Assembly (NCBI GenBank): GCA_905220665.1
Contig: CAJNAR010000152.1
Location: 1-64,000 of the forward strand
DNA: 64,000 bases
Reading direction: 5' to 3'
Source of the DNA: Albugo candida
Lineage: Eukaryota; Oomycota; Peronosporomycetes; Albuginales; Albuginaceae
The notes beneath the pieces are model-generated. The model saw nothing but the letters and a program-made list of their open reading frames with translations. It was not told the origin of the DNA and did no database searches. Positions 49,275 to 59,467 of this stretch are shown here, piece after piece. Each line of letters begins with the position of its first letter. The stretch's first letter is position 1. The translations under genes and the position numbers were made by a program.

Positions 49275-49571
49275 ATGAGACCACAAGTGAATTTGTATGA
49301 GAATTAAATGTTTCTGCAGAACAGAAAATTAAACGCTCCATAATCCATTGGATCCCTTTTAATAGGTGCGACTGCTCTCTGCAGAAAACCATTTTTGGAT
49401 GGAACGCATCGTTTTTACGTATACAAAAATCAATAGACTTATTGTCACACTTTCGTAACGCGTCAGTGCTGTCGCGTGTCATCCGTTCATTTCGGCTTTT
49501 GCAGTGAAAGGAAGTCGCAACAGTGCGAGTGGACGAATGCGTTGCAAAGGATAGGAGGGTACAATTCTGAT

Positions 49572-50674
49572 TCAAAAATGCTGATTTAAAAAGTTCAGTG
49601 ACGTCTCAAACGCAACAAAAGTGATCGCGTTGGCTGGAAATGCTCGAATGAGTGTCGGGGAGATTCCTTGGTAGAAACGTTTGACGCCTTGTTCACGATA
49701 CAGCTTCTCACAGCAGTCGATGACACCTCGATATTTCGGATTCTGAAGTGTATCTGCTTGCATCACAGATTTGACAGTGTCGATAGGGAAGACAGCAAGC
49801 CAATATACGAGTCCTGCAATTCCACCGGCAGTTGCGATGGCGCCATATGTCTTGAAACGCTGGTCTTTCGAGTCAAAATCACTTGTTTGATGTTTTGATT
49901 GCATCGTATATAGTAATTCTGTGAGATACGTTTTTGAGCTCTCATACGCCACAAAGTACGCCGCATTTCCGAGCATCTCTTTCTTCGCCATTGGTAGCAT
50001 TCCACGATAAAATCCTCTGAGTCCACTTTGTCGATACACAGCTTTCATGCATGCCACATTACTTGTCCTCTTACGCGTATGCGTGCACTGTGTCTGCATT
50101 CTGATTTTGATCACCTCAAAAGGTGTGTACAGAAACGATTCTGTTAATCCTGTGCTCATTGCGGCAAACACCAATGAAAACCGCGGACGTTCACGAAAAA
50201 GTGTCTGTGTATCGAAATAATAGCGATATTGTCCCATCAATCCAAAGAGTACGGAAGCGCTTTAGAAAACAGTCATAAAGTGATTTGTCATTTGTGGCCA
50301 ACAGCAACGAACCTGATTGCCGAGCGAATTATCTGAGGGAGAGCTCCACGGTACAGCGACGCGATTCCGCCGTCTCGAACGCTTTGCTGGACACAATCGA
50401 TCATGCCAGAGTAGTATGGGAGCCCATTAGCGCGCCGTGGTTGCGTTTGCATTCGGGCTTTTACAGTCTCCAAAGGATATCCAGCGAGAGCTTCACAGCT
50501 GCCTGCGATGATACCGCTTGCGAGGTTTTTTATTGTGAGTATCATTAATGAGGTATCGATAGGATTCTCCAGTGATGAGGTAGCCATGACCTGTCTGGAA
50601 GAAGCAAATGCGTTGAATTGCTCGAGATCGAATGCATTTCCGCTACCGATTGACGGCGCAGCGCATTTTGACAT
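49572..50674 (-). CDS. Mitochondrial carrier family (SLC25) protein
   Basis: 349 aa from two exons in minus order: 50674-50313 and 50259-49572 (intron 53 bp, total 1050 nt). It has three repeats, each with the carrier signature: YPLETVKARMQ, TPFEVIKIRMQ and FPIDTVKSVMQ. Six membrane helices are expected in the inner mitochondrial membrane. The first repeat (ASGIIAGSCEALAGYPLETV, then TQPRRANGLPYYSGMIDC) resembles the carnitine/acylcarnitine and ornithine carrier group. The substrate cannot be assigned from sequence alone. The start is the ATG at 50674, and no presequence is needed in this family. Confidence 0.88.
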
Positions 50675-50912
50675 ATTGTGTGATTTTTAGCCAATCGTAT
50701 GCAAGGCTACGTATAATTCTTTCATTTGTAATGCAATCGCTAAGCTGAGAGATCTGAACACAGGGGGATATGAGTATGTGGAAGAGACACATGTATCGTG
50801 GAGTGGAAAGTGTGTCCTGAGGTCATAGAGCTCCTTTTTGAATGCATTAGTGAATGTATCAGTTAAATGGTAGATACTCATATCATATAACTAAAGCTAC
50901 CTATCGATTCGA

Positions 50913-53638
50913 ATGGAACGGAAGACAGCGACGCCCATGCGCATTGTATCGCGAAAAAAGAAGCGGAAACAGCTCCGAAATGAGAAAAAGCAATTGCATC
51001 ACGTTAAAAGACAAAGGATGCATACTTGTACAATTCCTTCAGGTATAAATGTAAGTAAAAAGAGCGATAAAGCCGCATCAAATTCACAACACGAAAAGAA
51101 CACGTCGAAATGTGCATCAAATCGGCACTTCCATTCTGAACGTACGTCCAATGAGGACGCTGAAATAGCGACACTCGAGAAAAAGCTCGGTATCGCTTCG
51201 TCTGCGGACAGTAAGAAGACGCGTGCTAATTTCAAAAGACTGCAAAGGTGAGTCGTTAGCGTTTGTATCAGTTGCTTTCTTCTTATCGATCGGAATTGTG
51301 CGAATGATTAGTGAATATGCAAAAGATGGCTTGGGTGAGGATTTTGCGACGTTTTTGCAAGAAATCGATCATCTTTCCGAGTACATATATTCGCTTTGAC
51401 AATTGATATATTTCTCACATTTTTCAGCGTGCAACAGAGTCGTAAAAGATAGCAAAAGCTCAAATGCACGTAAGATTACGAGTATGGAATCAGATGCTTT
51501 AGAGATGGACGAAGCGACACGAAAAGAGCTCGAAATGTTGCAGGAAGAAGATGCAGAGTTTTTGAACGGCATTGACGACTTACCAACCGATGAAGAAAGT
51601 GAATCGGAATCGGAAAGTATCAACGACGAAGTCTCTGATTCTGATTCAGATGACATGGAACGCGCAAAAGTAATGGAAAATACCGCACGAAATCAACGTT
51701 TGGGTCAGAGTCGCTGCACAAAAGAGATAATCACACAAACGTCAACCCGAGATGATGATGAAAAATGCGATGAAGCACCAGTTGATTTGAAAGACGAAGT
51801 GAGACTACAGGAAGACATTTATGGACGAGTTGTTATCAAATCGATTGACAGAGGCCAAAAAGATGGGAATGCATACCTTGCGCCTCACTTGCGACGAGAA
51901 AAGAGCTCAACTGATGATAATGCTAAAAATCGGGAGCTCATACGGAAAATAAATGGGCAATTGAACCGAATTTCCGAGTCAAATTTAGAGTAAGTGAGTC
52001 TCAAAGGCATCCAACATCGCACTCATTGTCTGTCGACATAGATCCATTTGTATGGAATTCGAAAAGTTGTATCGGTCTCATCCACGCTCCATTGTGAATC
52101 AAATTTTACTGGAGCGTATTCTTGCAATGTGCTGTCATGAACACCAGGAAATGCTTCCGCTGATAAAAGTCTGTACAGCGCTCATCGCTGGATTATACCA
52201 CACGATTGGTACAGAGATCGGAGGCTTTGTCATGGAAACAATCATTCTCAAGCTCCACAAATTCGTCACTGCAAAATCAACTTCAGACAATGCAAAAGTT
52301 GCAATGAACAAAGTGCCTGTGAATCTGATGCTTCATATCACGATGCTGTACAATTTAGGCGTCTTGAGCTCAAAACTGATTTACGATATGTTTCGACATT
52401 TTCTGGAACGATTTGGTGACTTGGAAATTGAATTGATATTCCACCTGCTTAAAACATGCGCGCAGCATTTGCGATTGGACGATCACGATGCATTAAAAAA
52501 TATGGTGGAAGCTGTTCAAGAAAAGTCTGTGACGCACTTGGCCGCTTCAATAAGTCCTCTTACCGCAAAATCGGATCAGGAGGAGCATCAACGTATTCCG
52601 TTTTTACTTGATCTCATATCAGAACTCTGCAAAACTTGTCGTCGCTCTCAAAAAGGTCGAGTCAATGTGGATCTTGATCTTGGGTCCTTACGAAAATGTC
52701 TTGGTCGTATCAAATCAAGAGCAGGATCAAATCAACCACCGCTATGTGTGGGTCTTGATCAGCTTCTTACCGCGGACCAAAATGGACGCTGGTGGATAAT
52801 TGGTGGAACATTTGCAGGTCATCAGCGACCCAATAACGCGACTGATTCCATGCCAGACGAAATGGATCATTTGTGGAAACTCGCTGAAAAACATCGAATG
52901 AATACCCAAGTCCGAAAACAGATTTTCGTCGCCATAATGGGAGCGAGTGATTGCTTGGATGCTGTCGAGCGACTTTTAAGACTTGGATTGAAATCAAAAC
53001 AAGAGCGTGAGATCGTTCGCGTGATTCTTCATTGTTGTGGCCAAGAAAAAGACTTTAACCCGTATTACGTGACACTTGGAGTCAAATTATGTGAAAGGGA
53101 TCCGAGTTATAAATTCAGCTTTCAACTGGCGTTCTGGGACCAGTTCAAACAGTTTCATGATGCTTCCAACGCAAAGCCGAGAAGATTGTTCAATCTTGCT
53201 TCTTTGTTGGCCGGCCTCCTCACAGCTCGAATCGATACTACTGACGGCCGTACCGACCAAAAGAGGATAGAGATTGGTTGTCTGTCGCTTTCCTGTTTGA
53301 AAGTGATCGATTTCACACAGCTTGGAGACTCCCATATATACTTTCTACAGACACTTTTCTTCAAAATTCTGACGACTTCGTGTGCGATGTACAAATTGGA
53401 CGAAGAAGATGTGGTTCAAGTATTTGGTCGATTGCTGCAGTCCAAGAAAGCCCAAGCCACTATCGATGGTATTCTTATTTTCGCACATCAGTATTTCAAT
53501 GCGACTTTTTATGAGTTGGAAAAGCACGTTGTCGCCAGACAAAAGCTCAAAGAATCGTCTCGATTTGTGAAACAATTGCTCGATCGACTTTCAAAGACTG
53601 CTGCGAACAACGCGATTCGTGAACAGTATAAGCGATAA
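50913..53638 (+). CDS. NOM1: NOM1/Sgd1-like nucleolar MIF4G protein
   Basis: 850 aa from four exons: 50913-51247, 51312-51380, 51438-51989 and 52042-53638 (2553 nt). The second intron has an alternative donor near 51335 that also keeps frame. NOM1/Sgd1 is a nucleolar protein needed for 18S rRNA and small-subunit biogenesis; it recruits eIF4A-like helicases. The N terminus is basic (RKKKRKQLRNEKKQ) and the middle acidic (DEESESESESINDEVSDSDS). GNAYLAPHLRRE precedes a MIF4G domain (FEKLYRSHPRSIVNQILLER to about residue 640). An MA3-like domain follows (VIDFTQLGDSHIYFLQTLFF). Both are family hallmarks. Confidence 0.88.
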
Positions 53639-53880
53639 GAGCCTGTAGCGTGCGGGAGCAAGTTGTGCTTTTGTATTGGTTTCAGTATGCTTCAAAGTGT
53701 AATTTTTGTTGCAATAAATCTCATTATAGTATGCCCAAATGGAAGGAATGATTGTAGCAAGTGCACCAAGTGGTTTAGTGTGATAGTAACACTACAAATT
53801 AGGTAACTTGAGTAAGTGTACTTGAAAGTCAGCATTCTGTAATACCGTCGGTATCAGAGTAATACCGATTTCCAGTCACC

Positions 53881-54360
53881 TTGGAGATGGTCGCACATAT
53901 GGAACCGGTCCCTTTGGCCGCAAAAGCGAACTCGATTGAGCGCAAAAGACGCACATTCGGTACAAAAGACTTCAATCTGATGCTATCAATCCCCAAACAG
54001 CCTCCAGAAATCTGGTACAAGGATCAATGTGGTCGTAAAGGTACTTTCAAAATCCACGTGCAACGCGGCGATCATATTTGTTCGTTTTGTCACTCCTTTC
54101 GGAGCTTACAAGTTCAACTTTTGTATGAAAATGGGTATATTTCACAATTTCATCCAATGAAAAGGTATTCCTCTCACTTACCTTTTAGAAAACCTGTGGA
54201 GAATCAAAATATATTGCAAGCTCAAAGCGGCAATTGCCTCAATACCGATGGCGCAAGTATTTTGGCGCTTCGTATCTCTCAAGTATCAAAGAACCACCAA
54301 AATCAGGTACCATCAAACACGTCGATCGCAATACAAAAGCTGACTTTTCGTTAGCGATTC
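53881..54360 (+). CDS. First part of an unassigned gene with a CxxC motif
   Basis: Starts at ATG 53887 or at ATG 53899 in the same frame. A basic N terminus (IERKRRTFGTKDFNLMLSIP) is followed by PPEIWYKDQCGRKGTF and DHICSFCHSFRSLQVQLLYE, a possible half zinc site. From about 54150 the same strand is also protein-like in a second frame (LPQYRWRKYFGASYLSSIK, NFAASVSFDQNWIFISDHK, to 54450), so an intron or frame change lies between them. I could not find a splice solution that keeps phase. It probably belongs with the segment at 54511-55296. Confidence 0.5.
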
Positions 54361-54510
54361 CGAGTGCGAATTTCGCTGCCTCCGTGTCCTTCGATCAAAA
54401 TTGGATCTTCATCAGTGATCACAAACGCAATGTTAATTTTATCGAAAAAAGTACAGAACAAAAATGCTCTATTGAATGAACTGGAATTGAAATGGATGGT
54501 TTCCCTGTAG

Positions 54511-55296
54511 AACAAGCGCAAAGCGAGTGTGGAATTAACGCAAGCTGATGGGAAGCAACTGAGGCCGGACGATCGAACTGATGAAACAGTAGCTGCAAAT
54601 GAATTTCTTCCATTCAAATCGGATGAGTTGGACACATGGGAGGAACTTTCGGGAAACAATTGGGATGTTGAAGATTCTTTTTTCAAAGAACATGCACAGA
54701 TCGACCTGATGTGGGCAAATGCAGCACATACTTTCCTGAAAAGGCTTCAATTCACGCTACCAGGAAAAGCGCCAGGAAAAAAATACGAGTGTCTAATATG
54801 TCGACATCAGTATTCCGAAAACCCACATCATGATGCAAGCTGTGATCTTGGATTGTTACTAGAGCCATTGGAAAGCAGTGAAGATTCATGTAGCCTACTT
54901 CCTGCTTCTCGCAATAATTTATATGCCACCTCTCCTGTTGACGATCAATCTGAATCTCAGGTGGATGTAAATCGAAAGCATGAAAACAAAGCACAACGGT
55001 CAAGTGCAACCATGGACGATGGTGCTTCACGCCGTAGCTTGACGAAACTCTCTGGATTCTCTGCGCTTTCACTTCCTTCTGGATGTCCGAGCTTCTCGTG
55101 TGGGCTACCAGATCATCTCAGCGCTTTAGTTGGGGATCAGGTACTCCCTTCCAATACGTTGTTATCGATCACTCCGTCGCTGTCGAGAGAGATGTCGCCT
55201 GAAATCTTAGAGTGTTCAGAAGAGCGAACCGCTCCTCTGGAAGGTCTCAAATTCGATGCGAATATCCTCTGCTCATTGAGTGAGGTCAACCTTTAA
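54511..55296 (+). CDS. Second part of the unassigned gene
   Basis: Starts at an acceptor-like CTGTAG (54510), because the reading frame has no ATG at its beginning. It encodes about 260 residues: an acidic stretch (FLPFKSDELDTWEELSGNNW), a helical segment (IDLMWANAAHTFLKRLQF), a C2HC-like cluster (YECLICRHQYSENPHHDASC), then a Ser/Pro-rich tail without known domains. Family unknown; the zinc cluster suggests a protein- or nucleic-acid-binding role only. Confidence 0.5.
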   Translation, partial: NKRKASVELTQADGKQLRPDDRTDETVAANEFLPFKSDELDTWEELSGNNWDVEDSFFKEHAQIDLMWANAAHTFLKRLQFTLPGKAPGKKYECLICRHQYSENPHHDASCDLGLLLEPLESSEDSCSLLPASRNNLYATSPVDDQSESQVDVNRKHENKAQRSSATMDDGASRRSLTKLSGFSALSLPSGCPSFSCGLPDHLSALVGDQVLPSNTLLSITPSLSREMSPEILECSEERTAPLEGLKFDANILCSLSEVNL

Positions 55297-55410
55297 GAGC
55301 AATGACCAATCTTTGACAGCATTCAACAACACCACCGATGGAACAGGGGCAAAAATCAGACACAAAACTCAATTCAAACTGGCCATCACAACACGTATAT
55401 ATGTATAGTA

Positions 55411-57202
55411 TCAGCTCTCACGCACTTGCACCATTTGTCCCATTCCCTGGTCAGCGTGTGCAGAGACATGACAATGCGTCAACACATTTCCAACCATATG
55501 GGATCGAGGTGTGAAGCGGATGGTGAGCTCGGAATTGTATAACGGTACCGTATCTCTCCACTCTCCAATCTCATACAGCAGATCGTCCGGGTCGAATCCT
55601 TTTGTTTTTTTGATAATTTGAAAGTGTGTGCTATGAATATGAAATGGATGATTCATTTTATGGCAAGACGTCATGCTGTCTGTGCGAAGTGTTTGTGAAC
55701 CTTGACAATTTTTCCCATACATTCGAACAGATAGTTGCCATTCTTGAAGCTCATCAATGATCATGGAATGGTTGACATAGTGAGGTGACATGCGCTTTCG
55801 ATTAACTCCGTATTGCATCCCTGCCATTCCTGGCATGCCAGACATTCCCGACTTGCCCTTCATGCTGCTGCTTTCATCAAACCAGATGGAAAACTCATAG
55901 TTGTATTTGTTTTGAGCTTTGACCAGCTCACTTGGATAATTCGCGCGGCTTTCCATGTACGGTGCCAGTTGAGGAAGTTTTATTGGAAGTTCCCAACCTT
56001 CAAATTCCTTGCTTGTATCGTCCTCCACAAGCAGATGCACAATTTTCTGCGTTGGTGCACGATGGGAATTCACCTTTCCGAGTAAAGTGTTTCTCGACGG
56101 ATTCGATTCTGATCCCACGAAGAACGTACCAGCTGTTGTGCATCGCAACGCGACATCGGCTCGTCCTCCAGGCGGTAGAATGACAACATCGCGGAATTTC
56201 GGCTCACCATCACGATAGACTCCATCTCGTCCAAGTAAATGCATCTCACAACTCGGTGCGACTAGTTCCACGACATTATTGGCCAGCGCATTCAGCCATC
56301 GAAGTCGTTTCCATTCGCCTACTTTCATTGGTAATGTTGGCGAATATTGACCATTTACGTAAACATGCAGCAAGGAAGTATCATTTAATGGCGATACTCC
56401 ATGAATATCAAGGTCCACATCGAATCCTGCATCCATCTCTTCCCTTTTTACTTCAGTGTATTCATTTCGTAATGCATTCACAATCGAATCGTGCTCATTT
56501 TCACAATCTTCAGCACAGATTCCCTGTAAAATCATGACCAAATCATCCATTTTCGCCAATTCTTTTGGGAAATTACCCGGTCGATCCACAACAAGAAGCG
56601 TTCCGGCCATCATTCCTGAAATCTGTGAATTCACGATCCCTCTGCTATGCGGATGGTACCAAAACGTTCCTGGGGGATGATCTTGACGGATTCTGTAGTC
56701 ATAGACGCGATCCTTGCCAGGTTGAATATTGATTAATACATTATCGTGATTTTCTTCCGGGGATACATGCTACAGCGCATAAACATGTAAGCATCAATTT
56801 GATGAAGAGAAATTACATAAATAGTACCATTCCGTGCACGTGAACATTGGTCCTATTTTCATGTCCTTCATCTAATTGGTTGTAAATGTGGAAGACCAAT
56901 CGATCGCCGGGGCACACTTTGATCGTAGGCGCGGGTATACTTCCATTATACGTTCGCGTATTAAAGCTGACGTACGTGCTTTCGAATCGTTCCACGTCAA
57001 CAACAAGTGTGACATGAAGCTCACTAGGAGATGTTTCGAATACAACGGGTCGTTCTCGTCTACCTTTTGTGTTTTGAGAAGATGGCGTCATCAATCTCCA
57101 TTGCTTTACACAATCGGATTCTATAATCTGAGGTTGACGAAGATGTTTCAACACCTCAGCCTTGAACAGGGTTAATCGCAAGAAAAGGAGTACAAACTTC
57201 AT
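55411..57202 (-). CDS. Secreted multicopper oxidase
   Basis: 577 aa from two exons in minus order: 57202-56828 and 56769-55411 (intron 58 bp). Multicopper oxidases oxidise phenols, metals or ascorbate and reduce O2 to water with a T1 and a T2/T3 copper centre. A signal peptide is likely (MKFVLLFLRLTLFKAEV). All four copper motifs are visible: HVHG (end of exon 1), WYHPHS, MNHPFHIH and HCHVSAHADQGM. A Met-rich insert (MKGKSGMSGMPGMAGM, about residues 430-450) resembles those of CueO-like copper-handling oxidases. No C-terminal membrane anchor. It could serve in copper tolerance or phenol/melanin chemistry; the substrate is unknown. Confidence 0.92.
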
Positions 57203-57939
57203 TCAGTTAATTTGAAAATGAGTGGAAAGTTATGCTGATCGTGCCAGTGGCATGGTACCCACAAACATTTTAGCAAAGTACAAGTGAAAACGTTGAATGA
57301 CTCACAGCAAGTAATTGTAACCCGTGACACGCAACGAAATTGCTGGGAAAGGGAACGTTTATGCACTTTGTTTATCTTGATTGTTGAGCAAACTATGACA
57401 ATGCGTGTTTTGATTGGTTGATATTGAGTTTGGTTACTGCTCTTTTTAATCACTGTCACCGAGTGATTCATCATGTGCTTGAAAGATATGTCGGACAAGT
57501 TTACAGCAAAACTGAGTTCGTAATCGATTCAAGAGTGCAGACACGTTACATGCTATGGATCCACCTTGACGTTGAATGCCATCTCATATCAATACCACAT
57601 GCTTGAATAAAGTCGAAGAAAACGTGTCTAGCCCTGTTGCAGGTGACCAATCCGATATTCCAGACGCAACGTGTACAAGAGTTTTCACACTAAGTACGAT
57701 TTGCTGCACTAACTGTTATGGCGGTTATGGATCCTCTACAATTTGTCGTCGTGCCACCTGTCACGTGTTTTTCGACCAATTACCATACTTGTCACTGCAT
57801 AGAGAAGTTACAATGGCACATTTATCTCACAGTATATCATACACGTTTGTCTCTCCTCTCCACTTATTTACCATTTCGACTCGATAAATAGCGATTACGC
57901 TCCAATTCCATGCGTCTATTCTAATCACTAGCTTATAGT
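57203..57939. other. Intergenic region between divergent genes
   Basis: Separates the minus-strand oxidase from the plus-strand membrane protein, so both promoters should lie here. Small frames only (for example 57418-57606 and 57576-57887). No repeat or RNA gene seen. Confidence 0.5.
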
Positions 57940-59445
57940 ATGTGCATTCGATCTCTTGCAACACGGTACTGCGTCACCGTATATTATTTGGCAACACGTG
58001 TCAAGGCGCAGACTGACATTCACACATTTGTCCCTAAATTACACACAACGTACTGCTGGGAAATAAAACGGGCGGTCGATGCAATGCTGTGGGGTAATTT
58101 TTCCTCCATTAATGAGCAACGCGAAAGTAATGCATGTCCTATACAATTGGAACTCGGGTTGAGTCAGTCAACTGCAACGCAGCTATTTGTCGACCAGGAG
58201 ATATCATTGGCGTGGACCGCAACTGTAGCTCCTCAATCGTCCGCCAATGTACCGCTTTGGTCAGGAGGAAGCACTTTATATTCCACAGATGCCTTGCAAT
58301 CACTTCCTTTCGTACAGATCACCGCATCCAATTTAAAAAGTTGTAAGGGTGGCTCAGCAATTTGTAATCCATTTTTCAAAGGTGATCAATTTGAAGAGAC
58401 TACGGAGCAAAAAGGGAATTTTACTGCTCAAAAAGCTGTCTTTTCGACCAATTCCGCTTCATCCTTCAAGTTCTCTTCGCCAGGGTCCTACATAGTGTTC
58501 GCACACATTACAATTCCAGGAAACGATCCGAAAACAACTCGATACGATTTCGTATATTACATCATTCTCGCAATACAAAATGGAATGGGTGACTATAAAT
58601 CAAATGAGGACAGCCCTTCTTTCCGTTCAACTTTGGTTTCATCAAAGCGTGCTCCCAGCGAGACAGCATTTACAAGCACAATTATTGCTCTTCTTGTTAT
58701 ATTTGGTGTGGTTGTAGTACTACTTTTGGCCTTGATGTGTTTTCTCAAGTTCAAGATTGGAAATGACAAGGAAGCCATCGAAATAGAGCTCCAAATGGAT
58801 CGAGAAAAAATCCATCAGGAGCGAAAAAATCTGCAAAAATTACGCAATCGCCAGCGCGACACGCGACCCGGCGCATTCCTCTCAGCGAGTCTTTTGCTGG
58901 ACTGTACTCCCCCAGCTAATGATTTACCTCCTCCAGACCTGGCGTTCGTTGGAAACTCATTGACCCCGAACGCGTGCCCTTCATCGCCTACCTTTGAAGC
59001 ATCTAGCGGTGATCGTGTGCCAGATGACTTGCTTCCCGCTGTGAATGCTGTGAGTGGTATCATACAACACAGTCGCGCACTTGAGAAGACAGAGGAACTT
59101 TCATCGAGTAAAGAAAGTCAAACGTCTTCATACTCTTCGGCCTTTGTGGATCCTGGCTGCATTTCGATCAAAGCCTCTCGAGAACGAGGAACAATTGATA
59201 TCGGGTCGTGTATTGATAATGCACGGACACATGGATTTAATGCCGAGGAAGGAAGTTTAGGCTCGCAAAGTTTTTCGGCCATCGAAGACCTCTTGCATGC
59301 GGGCTACTATTCGATGGCTGACGGTACACTTACTCCAAATGAGGCAAATATTGGTAGAAAAGGTCCTCCACTGATTTTGGATGAGTTATTGGACCAACAG
59401 GATGCCAATTCCATTAAGCGAAAGTTTCGGAAGAGTATAAGTTGA
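57940..59445 (+). CDS. Type I single-pass membrane protein, unknown family
   Basis: 501 aa. The first 24 residues look like a weak signal peptide (to KAQ), but the ATG follows CTTATAG, so an upstream exon may exist. The ectodomain (about 25-240) has six or so Cys and several NxS/T sites and looks like a beta-sandwich of the cupredoxin/Ig kind (ISLAWTATVAP, SPGSYIVFAHITIP). A transmembrane helix follows (TIIALLVIFGVVVVLLLALM, about 247-268), then a juxtamembrane basic coiled segment (REKIHQERKNLQKLRNRQR). The cytoplasmic tail of about 200 residues is rich in Ser, Pro and acidic residues. I do not recognise the family. The layout suggests a cell-surface receptor or adhesion protein. Confidence 0.65.
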   Translation: MCIRSLATRYCVTVYYLATRVKAQTDIHTFVPKLHTTYCWEIKRAVDAMLWGNFSSINEQRESNACPIQLELGLSQSTATQLFVDQEISLAWTATVAPQSSANVPLWSGGSTLYSTDALQSLPFVQITASNLKSCKGGSAICNPFFKGDQFEETTEQKGNFTAQKAVFSTNSASSFKFSSPGSYIVFAHITIPGNDPKTTRYDFVYYIILAIQNGMGDYKSNEDSPSFRSTLVSSKRAPSETAFTSTIIALLVIFGVVVVLLLALMCFLKFKIGNDKEAIEIELQMDREKIHQERKNLQKLRNRQRDTRPGAFLSASLLLDCTPPANDLPPPDLAFVGNSLTPNACPSSPTFEASSGDRVPDDLLPAVNAVSGIIQHSRALEKTEELSSSKESQTSSYSSAFVDPGCISIKASRERGTIDIGSCIDNARTHGFNAEEGSLGSQSFSAIEDLLHAGYYSMADGTLTPNEANIGRKGPPLILDELLDQQDANSIKRKFRKSIS

Positions 59446-59467
59446 TCCATTGGATAACGATACCGCG

